Assembly (NCBI GenBank): GCA_002293525.1
Contig: DBDJ01000003.1
Span: 1-30,866 of the forward strand
Direction of reading: 5' to 3'
DNA length: 30,866 nucleotides
From: Lachnospiraceae bacterium UBA935
Lineage (GTDB): Bacteria > Bacillota > Clostridia > Lachnospirales > Lachnospiraceae
Position 1 is the first letter of the stretch. Each line of letters begins with the position of its first letter. A program made the translations under genes and the position numbers. The notes below the pieces were generated by a model. The model was not told the DNA's origin. It did not search any database and was given only the letters and a program-made list of their open reading frames with translations. This document shows positions 7,940-15,511 of the stretch, in pieces.

Positions 7940-8935
7940 GTGGCGAAATTTAATGATATTATCGGACAGGAGCAGTTAATTGAGCATTTTCAGAATGCTT
8001 TAAAGCTGGACAAAGTTTCTCATGCATATATTATAAACGGGGAACGCTGTATGGGGAAAGAATTTATAGCCAGAATATTTTCCATGGCGTTGCAATGTGA
8101 GCGGCCTGAGGGTGCCGAACCCTGTCAGGAATGCCATGCCTGCCGGCAGGCTCTTGGCAGCAATCACCCCGATATTCTTTTTCTCTCTCATGAGAAGCCC
8201 AACACCATCGGGGTGGAAGATATTCGCAGCCAGATCAATGCCAGCGTGGCTATTAAGCCCTACAGCGGACCTAAGAAGGTTTATATAATCAGCGAAGCGG
8301 AGAAGATGACGGTGCAGGCGCAGAATGCCCTGCTTAAGACCTTGGAAGAGCCGCCGGGCTATGCTGTTATTATGCTGCTGACAACTAACGTGGATTCTTT
8401 GCTGCCGACCATTGTCAGCAGATGTATATTACTGAATATGAAGCCGGTTCCGGACAAAGCAGTCAAAAGATTCCTGATGGAAACAATGGAGATACCGGAC
8501 TACAAGGCTGATATCTGTGTTGCATTTGCCAGAGGCAATGTAGGTAGGGCCAAGCTGCTGGCATCCAGTGAAGAATTTGAGAAGGTGCGGGACGAAGCGA
8601 TATCGCTGCTCAAAAGTATCGGCAATATGGAAATTAATGAGATCATCCCGGCAATCAAGAAAATCCGGGAATACAAATTCGATGTAAATGACTATCTGGA
8701 TATTCTGGCGATCTGGTACCGCGACGTGCTGCTGTTTAAGGCGACACGAGAGGTAAACCGCTTGATCTTCAGAGAAGAGCTGCAATATATTATGAAGGTG
8801 GCCGACACCTTTTCCTATGAGGGGATAGAGGAAGTTATTGATGCCATGGAAAAAGCCAAGACACGTCTCCATGCCAATGTTAACTTTGATTTAACGATGG
8901 AGTTATTGTTTATGACGATAAAAGAAAACGAATAA
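7940..8935 (+). CDS. holB: DNA polymerase III delta-prime subunit
   Basis: This clamp-loader subunit helps open and load the sliding clamp onto primed DNA. The start GTG at 7940 is preferred: GGGGG sits just upstream and the protein then begins VAKFNDIIGQEQ, as family members do. ATG at 7928 adds four residues. Visible features are the AAA+ fold with a degenerate Walker A (NGERCMGKEFIA), a zinc-binding Cys cluster (PCQECHACR), NALLKTLEEPPG and the arginine-finger region TIVSRC. The altered P-loop fits delta-prime rather than DnaX. The neighbours yaaR and ricT are the conserved context. Confidence 0.93.
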   Translation: MAKFNDIIGQEQLIEHFQNALKLDKVSHAYIINGERCMGKEFIARIFSMALQCERPEGAEPCQECHACRQALGSNHPDILFLSHEKPNTIGVEDIRSQINASVAIKPYSGPKKVYIISEAEKMTVQAQNALLKTLEEPPGYAVIMLLTTNVDSLLPTIVSRCILLNMKPVPDKAVKRFLMETMEIPDYKADICVAFARGNVGRAKLLASSEEFEKVRDEAISLLKSIGNMEINEIIPAIKKIREYKFDVNDYLDILAIWYRDVLLFKATREVNRLIFREELQYIMKVADTFSYEGIEEVIDAMEKAKTRLHANVNFDLTMELLFMTIKENE

Positions 8936-8956
8936 AATTAATAAAGGAGTAAAATC

Positions 8957-9865
8957 ATGACAACAGTAATCGGAGTACGATTTCGGACAGCGGGTAAAAT
9001 ATATTTCTTTGACCCGGTTAAATTCCAAATAAAAAAAGGCGACCATGTCATCGTGGAAACCGCCCGTGGCGTTGAGTACGGCACCGTGGTCGGTGACCCG
9101 ATGGAGGTAGACGATAAGAAGGTGATCCAGCCACTCAAACCGGTTATCCGGATCGCCACGAGCAAAGACGACCAGCAGGAAAGTGATAATAAGGGGAAAG
9201 AAAAAGAAGCTTTCAAGATCTGTCTGGACAAAATCAAGAAGCATGAACTGGACATGAAACTGATTGATGCGGAATATACATTTGATAATAATAAAGTATT
9301 GTTTTATTTTACTGCCGACGGGCGGATTGATTTCCGTGAGCTGGTAAAAGATCTGGCTTCGGTGTTTAAAACCAGGATTGAGCTTCGCCAGATCGGTGTT
9401 CGGGATGAAACCAAGATCGTAGGCGGTATCGGTGTCTGCGGCAGGACGCTTTGCTGCCATACCCATCTGTCGGAATTCGTTCCGGTCTCCATCAAGATGG
9501 CCAAGGAACAGAACCTGTCTTTGAATCCCACCAAGATCTCAGGGGTATGCGGAAGGCTGATGTGCTGTCTGAAGCATGAGGAAGAAACCTATGAATACCT
9601 GAACCGACGGCTGCCGAACGTAGGCGATTACGTGACTACCGATAAGGGAACAAAAGGTGAAGTTTCCAGTGTAAACGTCTTGCGGCAGATGGTAAAAGTG
9701 ATTGTTGATCTCGGAGACGAAAAAGAAATCCAGGAATTTAAAGTGGAACAGCTAAAATTCAAAAGAAAACATAAAAATACCAAAGTCGATCTTTCCAGCA
9801 AGGAACTGGTGGAACTGGAGAAACTGGAAAAGCAGGAAGGGACATCGAAGCTGGATGACAATTAA
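8957..9865 (+). CDS. ricT: PSP1 domain regulatory iron-sulfur protein RicT (YaaT)
   Basis: This cytosolic PSP1-family protein of 302 residues follows a strong ribosome binding site (AAAGGAG). The cysteine-rich signature is GVCGRTLCCHTHLSEF about residue 158 and GVCGRLMCCLKHE about residue 195. In Bacillus RicT (YaaT) forms the Y complex with RicA and RicF, binds iron-sulfur clusters and supports RNase Y mRNA processing, biofilm formation and sporulation. The C-terminal tail is Lys/Glu-rich. It overlaps the downstream methyltransferase gene by 11 bases, implying translational coupling. Assignment is strong; the role here is inferred from Bacillus. Confidence 0.92.
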   Translation: MTTVIGVRFRTAGKIYFFDPVKFQIKKGDHVIVETARGVEYGTVVGDPMEVDDKKVIQPLKPVIRIATSKDDQQESDNKGKEKEAFKICLDKIKKHELDMKLIDAEYTFDNNKVLFYFTADGRIDFRELVKDLASVFKTRIELRQIGVRDETKIVGGIGVCGRTLCCHTHLSEFVPVSIKMAKEQNLSLNPTKISGVCGRLMCCLKHEEETYEYLNRRLPNVGDYVTTDKGTKGEVSSVNVLRQMVKVIVDLGDEKEIQEFKVEQLKFKRKHKNTKVDLSSKELVELEKLEKQEGTSKLDDN

Positions 9866-10598
9866 TGTACCGCTTAAGGAAAATGAAAGAGTGGATGATC
9901 TTAACAGATGCGGCTATCGGATCATACAAGATCCGGGCCGTTTCTGTTTTGGTATGGACAGTGTTTTGCTTTCCGGGTTTGCCCGGGCGGGTGCCGGGGA
10001 TCAGCTACTGGATCTGGGAACCGGAACCGGCATCATCCCGATTTTGATGGCGGCTAAGACGGAGGCCGCCCACCTGACCGGATTGGAGATTCAGGCTGAC
10101 AGTGTTGATATGGCAAGGCGCAGCGTGCAGCTTAATGGTCTGGAAGACAAAATCACCATCATGGAAGGTGATATGAAAGAAGCGGAGAAGTTGATTCCTG
10201 CGGCTTCTTTTGACGTGATTACCGCCAATCCGCCCTATATGAACATAAATCATGGACTGCGGAATCCGGAGGCACCCAAAGCCATCGCCAGGCATGAGAT
10301 TTTATGTACACTGGAAGATGTAATCCGTGCCGCGAGCCGGATGTTACGTCCGGGCGGCAATTTTTATCTGGTACACCGGCCGTTTCGGCTGGCGGAAATT
10401 ATGATAACGCTCCGCCACTTTTGTTTGGAGCCGAAACGGATGAAGATGGTGCACCCATATGTGGATAAAGAACCTAATATGGTGCTGCTCCAGGCAAACC
10501 GGGGCGGAAAACCACGGCTGTCTGTGGAGAAACCGTTAATTATTTCTGTAAAGCAAGGTGTATATTCAGAAGAAATAAGAGAAATCTATGGGTTTTGA
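9855..10598 (+). CDS. tRNA1(Val) adenine-N6 methyltransferase-like protein (TrmN6/YabB)
   Basis: A 247-residue SAM-dependent methyltransferase. The SAM-binding motif I is LLDLGTGTGIIPILMA, and the amino-methyltransferase catalytic motif IV is ITANPPYMN. The N-terminal segment with GRFCFGMDSVLLSGFA matches the TrmN6/YabB group, which methylates A37 of tRNA-Val in E. coli. Substrate in this organism is not shown. Its start lies inside the end of ricT. In Bacillus the equivalent yabB follows yaaT and yabA; yabA is missing here. A short inverted repeat at 10644-10668 follows. Confidence 0.88.
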   Translation: MTINVPLKENERVDDLNRCGYRIIQDPGRFCFGMDSVLLSGFARAGAGDQLLDLGTGTGIIPILMAAKTEAAHLTGLEIQADSVDMARRSVQLNGLEDKITIMEGDMKEAEKLIPAASFDVITANPPYMNINHGLRNPEAPKAIARHEILCTLEDVIRAASRMLRPGGNFYLVHRPFRLAEIMITLRHFCLEPKRMKMVHPYVDKEPNMVLLQANRGGKPRLSVEKPLIISVKQGVYSEEIREIYGF

Positions 10599-10643
10599 TT
10601 GATTTGCAGTGGAAACTGGCACTTTGCACCGTAAATCCGGCGC

Positions 10644-10668
10644 GGGAAACACCGCATCAGCGTTTCCC
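10644..10668 (+). terminator. possible terminator after the methyltransferase gene
   Basis: GGGAAAC (10644-10650) and GTTTCCC (10662-10668) form a 7-bp stem around an 11-base loop. There is no clear T-run after it, so termination is uncertain, but it separates the upstream operon from the acpP promoter. Confidence 0.35.
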
Positions 10669-10713
10669 TGATATAGTCATTGGCGAATTCGACAAAAAAT
10701 TTTTATAATATGG

Positions 10714-10742
10714 TTGACAAAAAGAGAATCAGATAATATACT
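10714..10742 (+). promoter_or_regulatory. near-consensus sigma-A promoter for acpP
   Basis: A perfect -35 TTGACA (10714-10719), a 17-base spacer and -10 TATACT (10737-10742) lie about 60 bases upstream of the acyl carrier protein start. Such a strong promoter fits an abundant protein. Confidence 0.85.
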
Positions 10743-10802
10743 TTGGATGTTAAATTAAAATCGAAGAAGTCGAATTAATAAATTTATTAAAGGAGAAGGA
10801 TT

Positions 10803-11036
10803 ATGTTAGAAAGAGTAAAAGAGATTATTTTAGAACAGCTTAACCTGGACGGAGTAGAGATTACCGAGGAAACTACTTTTAAAGAGGATCTGGGAGCAGA
10901 TTCCTTAGATTTATTTGAATTGGTAATGGCATTTGAAGAAGAATATGGAGTTGAGATTCCCTCTGAAGATCTGGAGCAGATCACTACTGTCGGTGCGGTA
11001 ATCGAATATATGAAGAACAGAGGCGTAGAGGCATAA
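10803..11036 (+). CDS. acpP: acyl carrier protein
   Basis: A 77-residue acidic protein that carries growing acyl chains on a 4'-phosphopantetheine arm in fatty acid synthesis. The attachment serine is in the conserved GADSLDLFELVM motif (Ser34). Length and overall acidity are typical. AAAGGAGAAGG precedes the ATG. It stands alone with its own promoter and inverted repeat, without the usual fab/plsX neighbours, so it might be a housekeeping ACP at a solitary locus or a paralogue. Confidence 0.93.
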   Translation: MLERVKEIILEQLNLDGVEITEETTFKEDLGADSLDLFELVMAFEEEYGVEIPSEDLEQITTVGAVIEYMKNRGVEA

Positions 11037-11046
11037 TCGGAACATC

Positions 11047-11097
11047 AGTATACTGACACGCTGTCATATAATTCAATGTACAGCATGTCAGTATACT
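11047..11097. terminator. inverted repeat between convergent acpP and asnB-like gene
   Basis: An 18-bp inverted repeat with one mismatch: 11047-11064 (AGTATACTGACACGCTGT) against 11080-11097, loop of 15 bases. It lies between genes that converge, so it may terminate both. Neither side has a clean T-run. Confidence 0.5.
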
Positions 11098-11210
11098 ATT
11101 ATATTTATTTATACTTCATATTAAATTATCTATTATAAATCATTTATGTTAAATTTTATTTATATTCATTTATTCAACAATTGTTTTTTCATCAATTACT
11201 TATTCACTTT

Positions 11211-13046
11211 TTACAGCCGGTATTTTTTCATCCAATAATTAATCTGTAGCAGATATGCCAGCATCTGCGGTCCGGCCATCAGTTGTCCGTACCAAGGTTT
11301 TCCGTAATCGGAAGGGCTGCTGAGAAATTGTTCGGCCTTTTTTTTGTCTACGATTCCCAGAAGCGGTGAGTCTCCTTCTGTCAAGACACCCATAAGTCTG
11401 TCTCCCAGCATTTTTTCATAAGCGGGGTCATAGGTTTTGGGGTAGGGGCTTTTTTTCCGGTTGAGGACTTTTTCAGGCAGCAGATCTTTTCCCGTTTCTA
11501 TCAGCAGATTCTTATTGATCCCGTTGAAACATTTCATATTCCATGGTACATTATATAAATACTCTGCCAGTCGGTAGTCGCCGAAAGGGACTCTGGCCTG
11601 GAACCCTGAGAACATGCTGGTGCGATCCATGCGGTTTAACAGCGTTACCATAAACCATTGGAAGGTAAGAAAGGAAAGTTCTCGCCTACGGGCTTCCACC
11701 GGACTGTCACCGTCGTATCTTGGCGTTGCGGCGATCGTTTTTTCATAAGCTTTCCGGGCATAATCGGCCGGCTTGATTTTTTCCAGGAAGTCTTCGGTCA
11801 GAAGCGCGAGACGGAAGCTCATGTCATTGGCCCATGGAAAACAGGCTTCCGAAAGTGCTGATTCCCGATGGAACCAAGGATAGCCTCCGAAGATTTCGTC
11901 GGCCCCTTCCCCGGTCAGGGCAACCTGACTTTGAAAAGAAGCATTCTCAATGAAGTAAACCAGCGAAGCTTCAATATCGCCCATGTTAGGCAGATCAGCA
12001 GCATCGACGGCTTTTTCCAGATAATTGGTTTGGATGTCGGAATCGCAAAACAGATAGGTGTGATTACTGCCAATATGTGACACCATAATGTCGACAAAGG
12101 GCCGGTCCAATGAAGACTGGAAGGCATTGGCTCGAAAATTCTCCGTATTGCCTGTGAAATCGAACGAATAGGTGTCCAGCTGCTGTCCGGATCTTGCCAG
12201 TTCTTTGGCGCAGATGGCAGAAACCAGGCTGCTGTCCAGACCGCCGGATAAGAAGCATGATATGGGGGTGCCGGAGGTCGTCTGCCGCCGGATACTGTCA
12301 TAGACGAGGCCGGAGACTTTTTCTATGGTTTCTTCATAAGAATCACTATGCTCTTTGCCCTGCAGCTGCCAATACTGATGAGCTTCGATGTGGCTTCCCC
12401 TTATTGTCAGGAAATGACCGGGAAGAACCTCTTTCATGTTCTTAAAGACCGCTTTACCCAAAGTACGGGCCGGGCCTACGCCGAATATTTCCCCGAAGCT
12501 TTCATTGTCCAGTTCCGGCGGGATACCATAGGCAAACAATGCCTTCGGCTCAGAGCCAAAAACAAGAGTCTGGCCATATTGCTGATAAAAAAGCGGTTTG
12601 GCACCGATCCGGTCCCGACACAATATGAGCAGGTCCAGCTCATGATCATAGATGGCAAAAGCAAAAACACCGTTCAGCTGCCGGAAAAAATCATTGCCTA
12701 ATGACAGATAGCCGCCTAAGATGGTCTCCGAATCGCTGCAGGCCTGCTTATAATGAACATATGGTTTCAGAAGGAGTTTGCATTCGGCGCTATTGAAAAG
12801 CTCTCCGTTAAAGACAATCATCGCATTTCGTTCGCCCTTAGGCAGGGTTACCGGACCATTTTCTTCGGATAAACAGATTGAGGACAGCCTGTTTTGTGAA
12901 AAACCGGCATGGGGTTCCAGACGGATGCCGCTGCCGTCCGGCCCTCGGTGCGATAAGCTTTTATTCATTTTATTCAGGATCAGGCGCCATCTGCTGTCCT
13001 GTGTATAATCAGCTGCTGTCTGGTAAAAACCGGCTATTCCTGACAT
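11211..13046 (-). CDS. asnB: asparagine synthetase-like protein with Cys2 replaced by Ser
   Basis: This 611-residue protein has both asparagine synthetase domains. The N-terminal glutaminase-type domain has SHRGPDGSG, FNGELFN and SDSETIL. The C-terminal synthetase domain has the PP-loop SGGLDSS (267-273), ALTGEGADEIFGGY (about 376-389) and RVPFGDYRLAEY. The protein begins MSGIAGF where the family has MCGIAGF, so the N-terminal cysteine nucleophile for glutamine hydrolysis is missing. The start is fixed by AAGGAG six bases upstream. If the reading is right it should depend on free ammonia or act on a different amine. It follows dpaB by 21 bases, so it is probably the last gene of the dipicolinate operon and expressed in sporulation. 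Substrate not established. Confidence 0.85.
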   Translation of the reverse strand: MSGIAGFYQTAADYTQDSRWRLILNKMNKSLSHRGPDGSGIRLEPHAGFSQNRLSSICLSEENGPVTLPKGERNAMIVFNGELFNSAECKLLLKPYVHYKQACSDSETILGGYLSLGNDFFRQLNGVFAFAIYDHELDLLILCRDRIGAKPLFYQQYGQTLVFGSEPKALFAYGIPPELDNESFGEIFGVGPARTLGKAVFKNMKEVLPGHFLTIRGSHIEAHQYWQLQGKEHSDSYEETIEKVSGLVYDSIRRQTTSGTPISCFLSGGLDSSLVSAICAKELARSGQQLDTYSFDFTGNTENFRANAFQSSLDRPFVDIMVSHIGSNHTYLFCDSDIQTNYLEKAVDAADLPNMGDIEASLVYFIENASFQSQVALTGEGADEIFGGYPWFHRESALSEACFPWANDMSFRLALLTEDFLEKIKPADYARKAYEKTIAATPRYDGDSPVEARRRELSFLTFQWFMVTLLNRMDRTSMFSGFQARVPFGDYRLAEYLYNVPWNMKCFNGINKNLLIETGKDLLPEKVLNRKKSPYPKTYDPAYEKMLGDRLMGVLTEGDSPLLGIVDKKKAEQFLSSPSDYGKPWYGQLMAGPQMLAYLLQINYWMKKYRL

Positions 13047-13067
13047 AGTATTCTCCTTATTTCACCT

Positions 13068-13664
13068 TTATTTCTTATGAGGACTTACGATGACCGGCTG
13101 AATCTGTTTTCCCCGCAGGGCAAGATCAATCGTATCGGCCAGCAAATAGGTATGGGCAATCATGGAATTGGGCTTGATTTCATAATTGTCCTGCCCGAAA
13201 GGAACAAAGTAAATATTCTTGGTATTTAATAATATGCCGATATTTTTCAAATTCATACCCAAGGCGTCATTGGTGGAAAGGGAAATTACCAGCGGTTTAT
13301 TGTTACGAAGATGGCCCTTGGCAGCCATCAGCACTGAAGTATCAGAAATGCCGTTGGCCAGCTTAGAAAGAGTGTTTCCGGTGCAGGGGGCGATTACCAG
13401 TATATTCAGAAGTCCTTTGGGCCCCATCGGTTCTACGTCCGGGATCGTAGTGACAGGGTCTTTTCCGGTCACTTCCTTGGCTAGGGCCATAAACTCTTCG
13501 GCATTTCCGAAGCGGCTGTCGGTGGTAGCGGCATGGTCGGAAAAAATAGTGTATATATTGGCCCCTTTTTCGGCAAGATTTTTCATTTCATCAAAGATCT
13601 TATCATAGGTACAATAGGAACCGGTGACAGCGATTCCTATATTAAGATCATTAAAATCAATCAT
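13068..13664 (-). CDS. dpaB: dipicolinate synthase subunit B
   Basis: A 198-residue flavoprotein-like protein of the SpoVFB family. It has the N-terminal NIGIAVTGSYCTYDK, the central ILVIAPCTGNTLSKLANGISD and LVISLSTNDALGMNLKNIG, which resemble flavin-dependent decarboxylase/lyase folds. With DpaA it converts dihydrodipicolinate-level precursors of the lysine pathway to dipicolinic acid in the mother cell; the acid is then loaded into the spore core with calcium. Its ATG overlaps the end of dpaA by eight bases, so translation is probably coupled. Confidence 0.95.
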   Translation of the reverse strand: MIDFNDLNIGIAVTGSYCTYDKIFDEMKNLAEKGANIYTIFSDHAATTDSRFGNAEEFMALAKEVTGKDPVTTIPDVEPMGPKGLLNILVIAPCTGNTLSKLANGISDTSVLMAAKGHLRNNKPLVISLSTNDALGMNLKNIGILLNTKNIYFVPFGQDNYEIKPNSMIAHTYLLADTIDLALRGKQIQPVIVSPHKK

Positions 13665-14538
13665 TTGCAGCTATCCTTTCTAAAATGGTGATACCGATGG
13701 CTTTACCGGCAGAAAGCGGAGCTATTTTTCCGGGAAGCCCAAGACATTGAAAGACAGGAATGCGATGTTCCCTTGCAGCTTTTGGGTCAATCCCGCCGGG
13801 TGGAGAAGCAAGGTCGAACAGCATACAGGAAGAGGAAAGACAAGATAATTCGTCCTTAAAAAGGACTGTTTCCGGTACGGTGTTCACGATTACAGAATAC
13901 AAGGGCAGGGTGTTCTGTAATTGCGAGGGCGGAAAAGACCAGAAACCAAATGAGGCGGCTAGGGATCTTCGGCTTTCGGAGAGTTCACAAACACTGACCT
14001 TGCTGCCCAGTAGATTCAGTTTATGTGTCAGGATGGTTCCGCATCTGCCATAGCCGATTACAAGAACCGGGCAGTGTTGCAGCATAAATGGTGTTTTATG
14101 CAATATTTCACCGATCATGCCTTCTGCTGTCAGTTCGGCATTCATATATATAAGGGATTCCGACTGCATGAAATCGTAGCAGGAAATTTGTTTGTCATCA
14201 CATACATCATGAATTGAGGAAGAAAGATTGCCGCCGATCAGGAAATGTTTCTTATTAAGAAGTGAATAAAGATCGGTAAGTAAGAGATTATCAGCAGTGT
14301 TGCCGCTTACAGTCTGCTGATCCCGTGAAAAGGGGACGGGGCCGATGATGAAACTGCTTGCGGAAAGTGCTTCGGACAGGCTGGCCGCCTGCTTAATATC
14401 GGGATTCAGAAGAGGAAACGCGGGAGTCAGATAGCAGGTGACTGAGTGCCCTTTTTCACATAGAAAGTTTGCCAGATAATTCTGCCGCATGTCTCCGCCA
14501 AGAACCGTGAGCGATAGAGCGGCAGAGACTTGATCCAT
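13657..14538 (-). CDS. dpaA: dipicolinate synthase subunit A
   Basis: A 293-residue protein of the SpoVFA family with two Rossmann-like halves. The N-terminal half starts LTVLGGDMRQNYLANFL. The second contains the nucleotide-binding LVIGYGRCGTILTHKL and ends with LFDLASPPGGIDPKAA. It is the dehydrogenase-like subunit that, with DpaB, makes the spore-specific dipicolinic acid. GGAGGTGG lies just upstream of the ATG. The presence of dpaAB marks the host as a spore former that uses the Bacillus-type route rather than the EtfA-linked route reported for some Clostridium species. A candidate sigma-K promoter lies at 14578-14604. Confidence 0.95.
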   Translation of the reverse strand: MDQVSAALSLTVLGGDMRQNYLANFLCEKGHSVTCYLTPAFPLLNPDIKQAASLSEALSASSFIIGPVPFSRDQQTVSGNTADNLLLTDLYSLLNKKHFLIGGNLSSSIHDVCDDKQISCYDFMQSESLIYMNAELTAEGMIGEILHKTPFMLQHCPVLVIGYGRCGTILTHKLNLLGSKVSVCELSESRRSLAASFGFWSFPPSQLQNTLPLYSVIVNTVPETVLFKDELSCLSSSCMLFDLASPPGGIDPKAAREHRIPVFQCLGLPGKIAPLSAGKAIGITILERIAAND

Positions 14539-14577
14539 GATACCACCTCCGGTTTTGCCGATTTATGATTATATACG

Positions 14578-14604
14578 TATAATATGAAAAGAACGTAAAA
14601 AGGT
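14578..14604 (-). promoter_or_regulatory. candidate sigma-K promoter for dpaA-dpaB-asnB
   Basis: On the minus strand CATATTATA (14578-14586) matches the sigma-K -10 pattern CATANNNTA. It is preceded after 16 bases by AC (14603-14604) within GACAACAC, matching the short -35 AC. The -10 lies about 40 bases from the dpaA start. spoVF in Bacillus is sigma-K controlled, which supports the call. A sigma-E promoter is an alternative. Confidence 0.5.
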
Positions 14605-14713
14605 GTTGTCGTTAACAAAGTTTAAGCACCAGTTACGTTCTTTGACAAAGTATTCCTATGGGCTTGTTTGCTTCAATCGCCGCCGCTTCCGACGGCTCAT
14701 TCAGCCGCCTTGA

Positions 14714-15079
14714 CTATATTGGCTGTTTCTTGATGAGGTTAAAGCCGATGATATGACGGGAAAAAATAATCATCTGATCGGTTCGCATCAGTTCTACGTC
14801 GGAATCGTTTTTATAGACAATTACGTTCTTAGCATTGATCAGCTGGTCGTCCAGCAGGCCGGTTCCGTCAAAAACCGCTGAAATATCTATGGCAAAGGAT
14901 GCCGGATCATCCGTAAAGCTTAGCAGGGAGCTTTTGGCAGCAGGCGGTTCCAAGTCACATACAATTTTACCGATAGCAGTATATAAGACCACATAAAAAT
15001 CAGCATTGTACTCCATTTTCATTTTATTAAGAAATTCTCTGAAGTGGACAAATACAGTTCCATTCTGCAAATCGCTCAT
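14714..15079 (-). CDS. hypothetical protein (121 aa)
   Basis: I do not recognise the family. The start at 15079 is chosen because AAGGAGGG lies eight bases upstream; an in-frame ATG at 15127 would add 16 residues but lacks this site. The protein starts MSDLQNGTVFVHFREFLNKMK and ends DQMIIFSRHIIGFNLIKKQP. Alternating strands (ADFYVVLYTAIGKIVCDLE; NAKNVIVYKNDSDVELM) suggest a compact beta-rich domain. There is no signal peptide or membrane segment. It lies upstream of the dpa operon in the same orientation, separated by about 175 bases and a separate promoter candidate. Confidence 0.65.
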   Translation of the reverse strand: MSDLQNGTVFVHFREFLNKMKMEYNADFYVVLYTAIGKIVCDLEPPAAKSSLLSFTDDPASFAIDISAVFDGTGLLDDQLINAKNVIVYKNDSDVELMRTDQMIIFSRHIIGFNLIKKQPI

Positions 15080-15511
15080 TACTAAAACCCTCCTTGAAGA
15101 TATTGGGAAAATTGATTTCCCGCTCATTATGTTTCAACACTGTTGTTGGATTACCAATAATTATACAGGATTCGTATAAAGATTTCACCTGTAAATTGCC
15201 TATAATAACCAACAAAATTTTACCTTATTCATTGTCTGTAATGTAGAATGGGCCTGATGGAGTTGTAAACTGTGAGTTTTTCTGATAATATTTGAGTGAA
15301 GTTTGTAAGACGAGAAGAATTACTAAGGCGTCGAAGGACGCCGCCTAAGAAATTCTAAATCTCGTCTCGAAGAACGGCAGAGCCGTTCTTCCGAATGATT
15401 CACGGATTGTTTGTGCCGCTAAAGCATATAATTAAGCGGACATGGGGTATAAACATGGGAATTAGTTAAAATATTTGTGTTGAGCGCGGCAAGGCCGCAG
15501 ATGGGGATGAT
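15080..15511. other. structured intergenic region upstream of malQ
   Basis: About 430 bases lie between divergent genes. The left part should hold the promoter of the minus-strand hypothetical gene (a TATAAT-like motif near 15160) but no good -35 was found. The right part contains the nested hairpin element at 15308-15391 and a TATAAT at 15427 without a convincing -35. No riboswitch class was recognised. Confidence 0.5.
15308..15390. repeat. compound inverted-repeat element upstream of malQ
   Basis: A long imperfect hairpin is built of three paired blocks: AGACGAGA (15308-15315) with TCTCGTCT (15360-15367), AGAATT (15316-15321) with AATTCT (15351-15356), and GGCGTC (15327-15332) with GACGCC (15337-15342) around GAAG. 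A second perfect hairpin follows at once: AAGAACGGC (15370-15378) with GCCGTTCTT (15382-15390). It could be a leader RNA, a terminator region or a dispersed palindromic element. Confidence 0.7.

Noticed and set aside
8330..8420. Near-identical stretch (NALLKTLEEPP) shared by holB and dnaX suggesting gene conversion
   Set aside because: This is a highly conserved AAA+ clamp-loader motif expected in both paralogues; no extended nucleotide identity was seen.
8903..9534. Minus-strand frames of up to 187 codons opposite ricT
   Set aside because: The + strand encodes a clear PSP1 protein with its cysteine motifs; the antisense frames show no domain or ribosome binding site.
12348..12701. A 117-codon + strand frame inside the asparagine-synthetase-like gene
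   Set aside because: It is antisense to a well-conserved two-domain enzyme and has no start signal.
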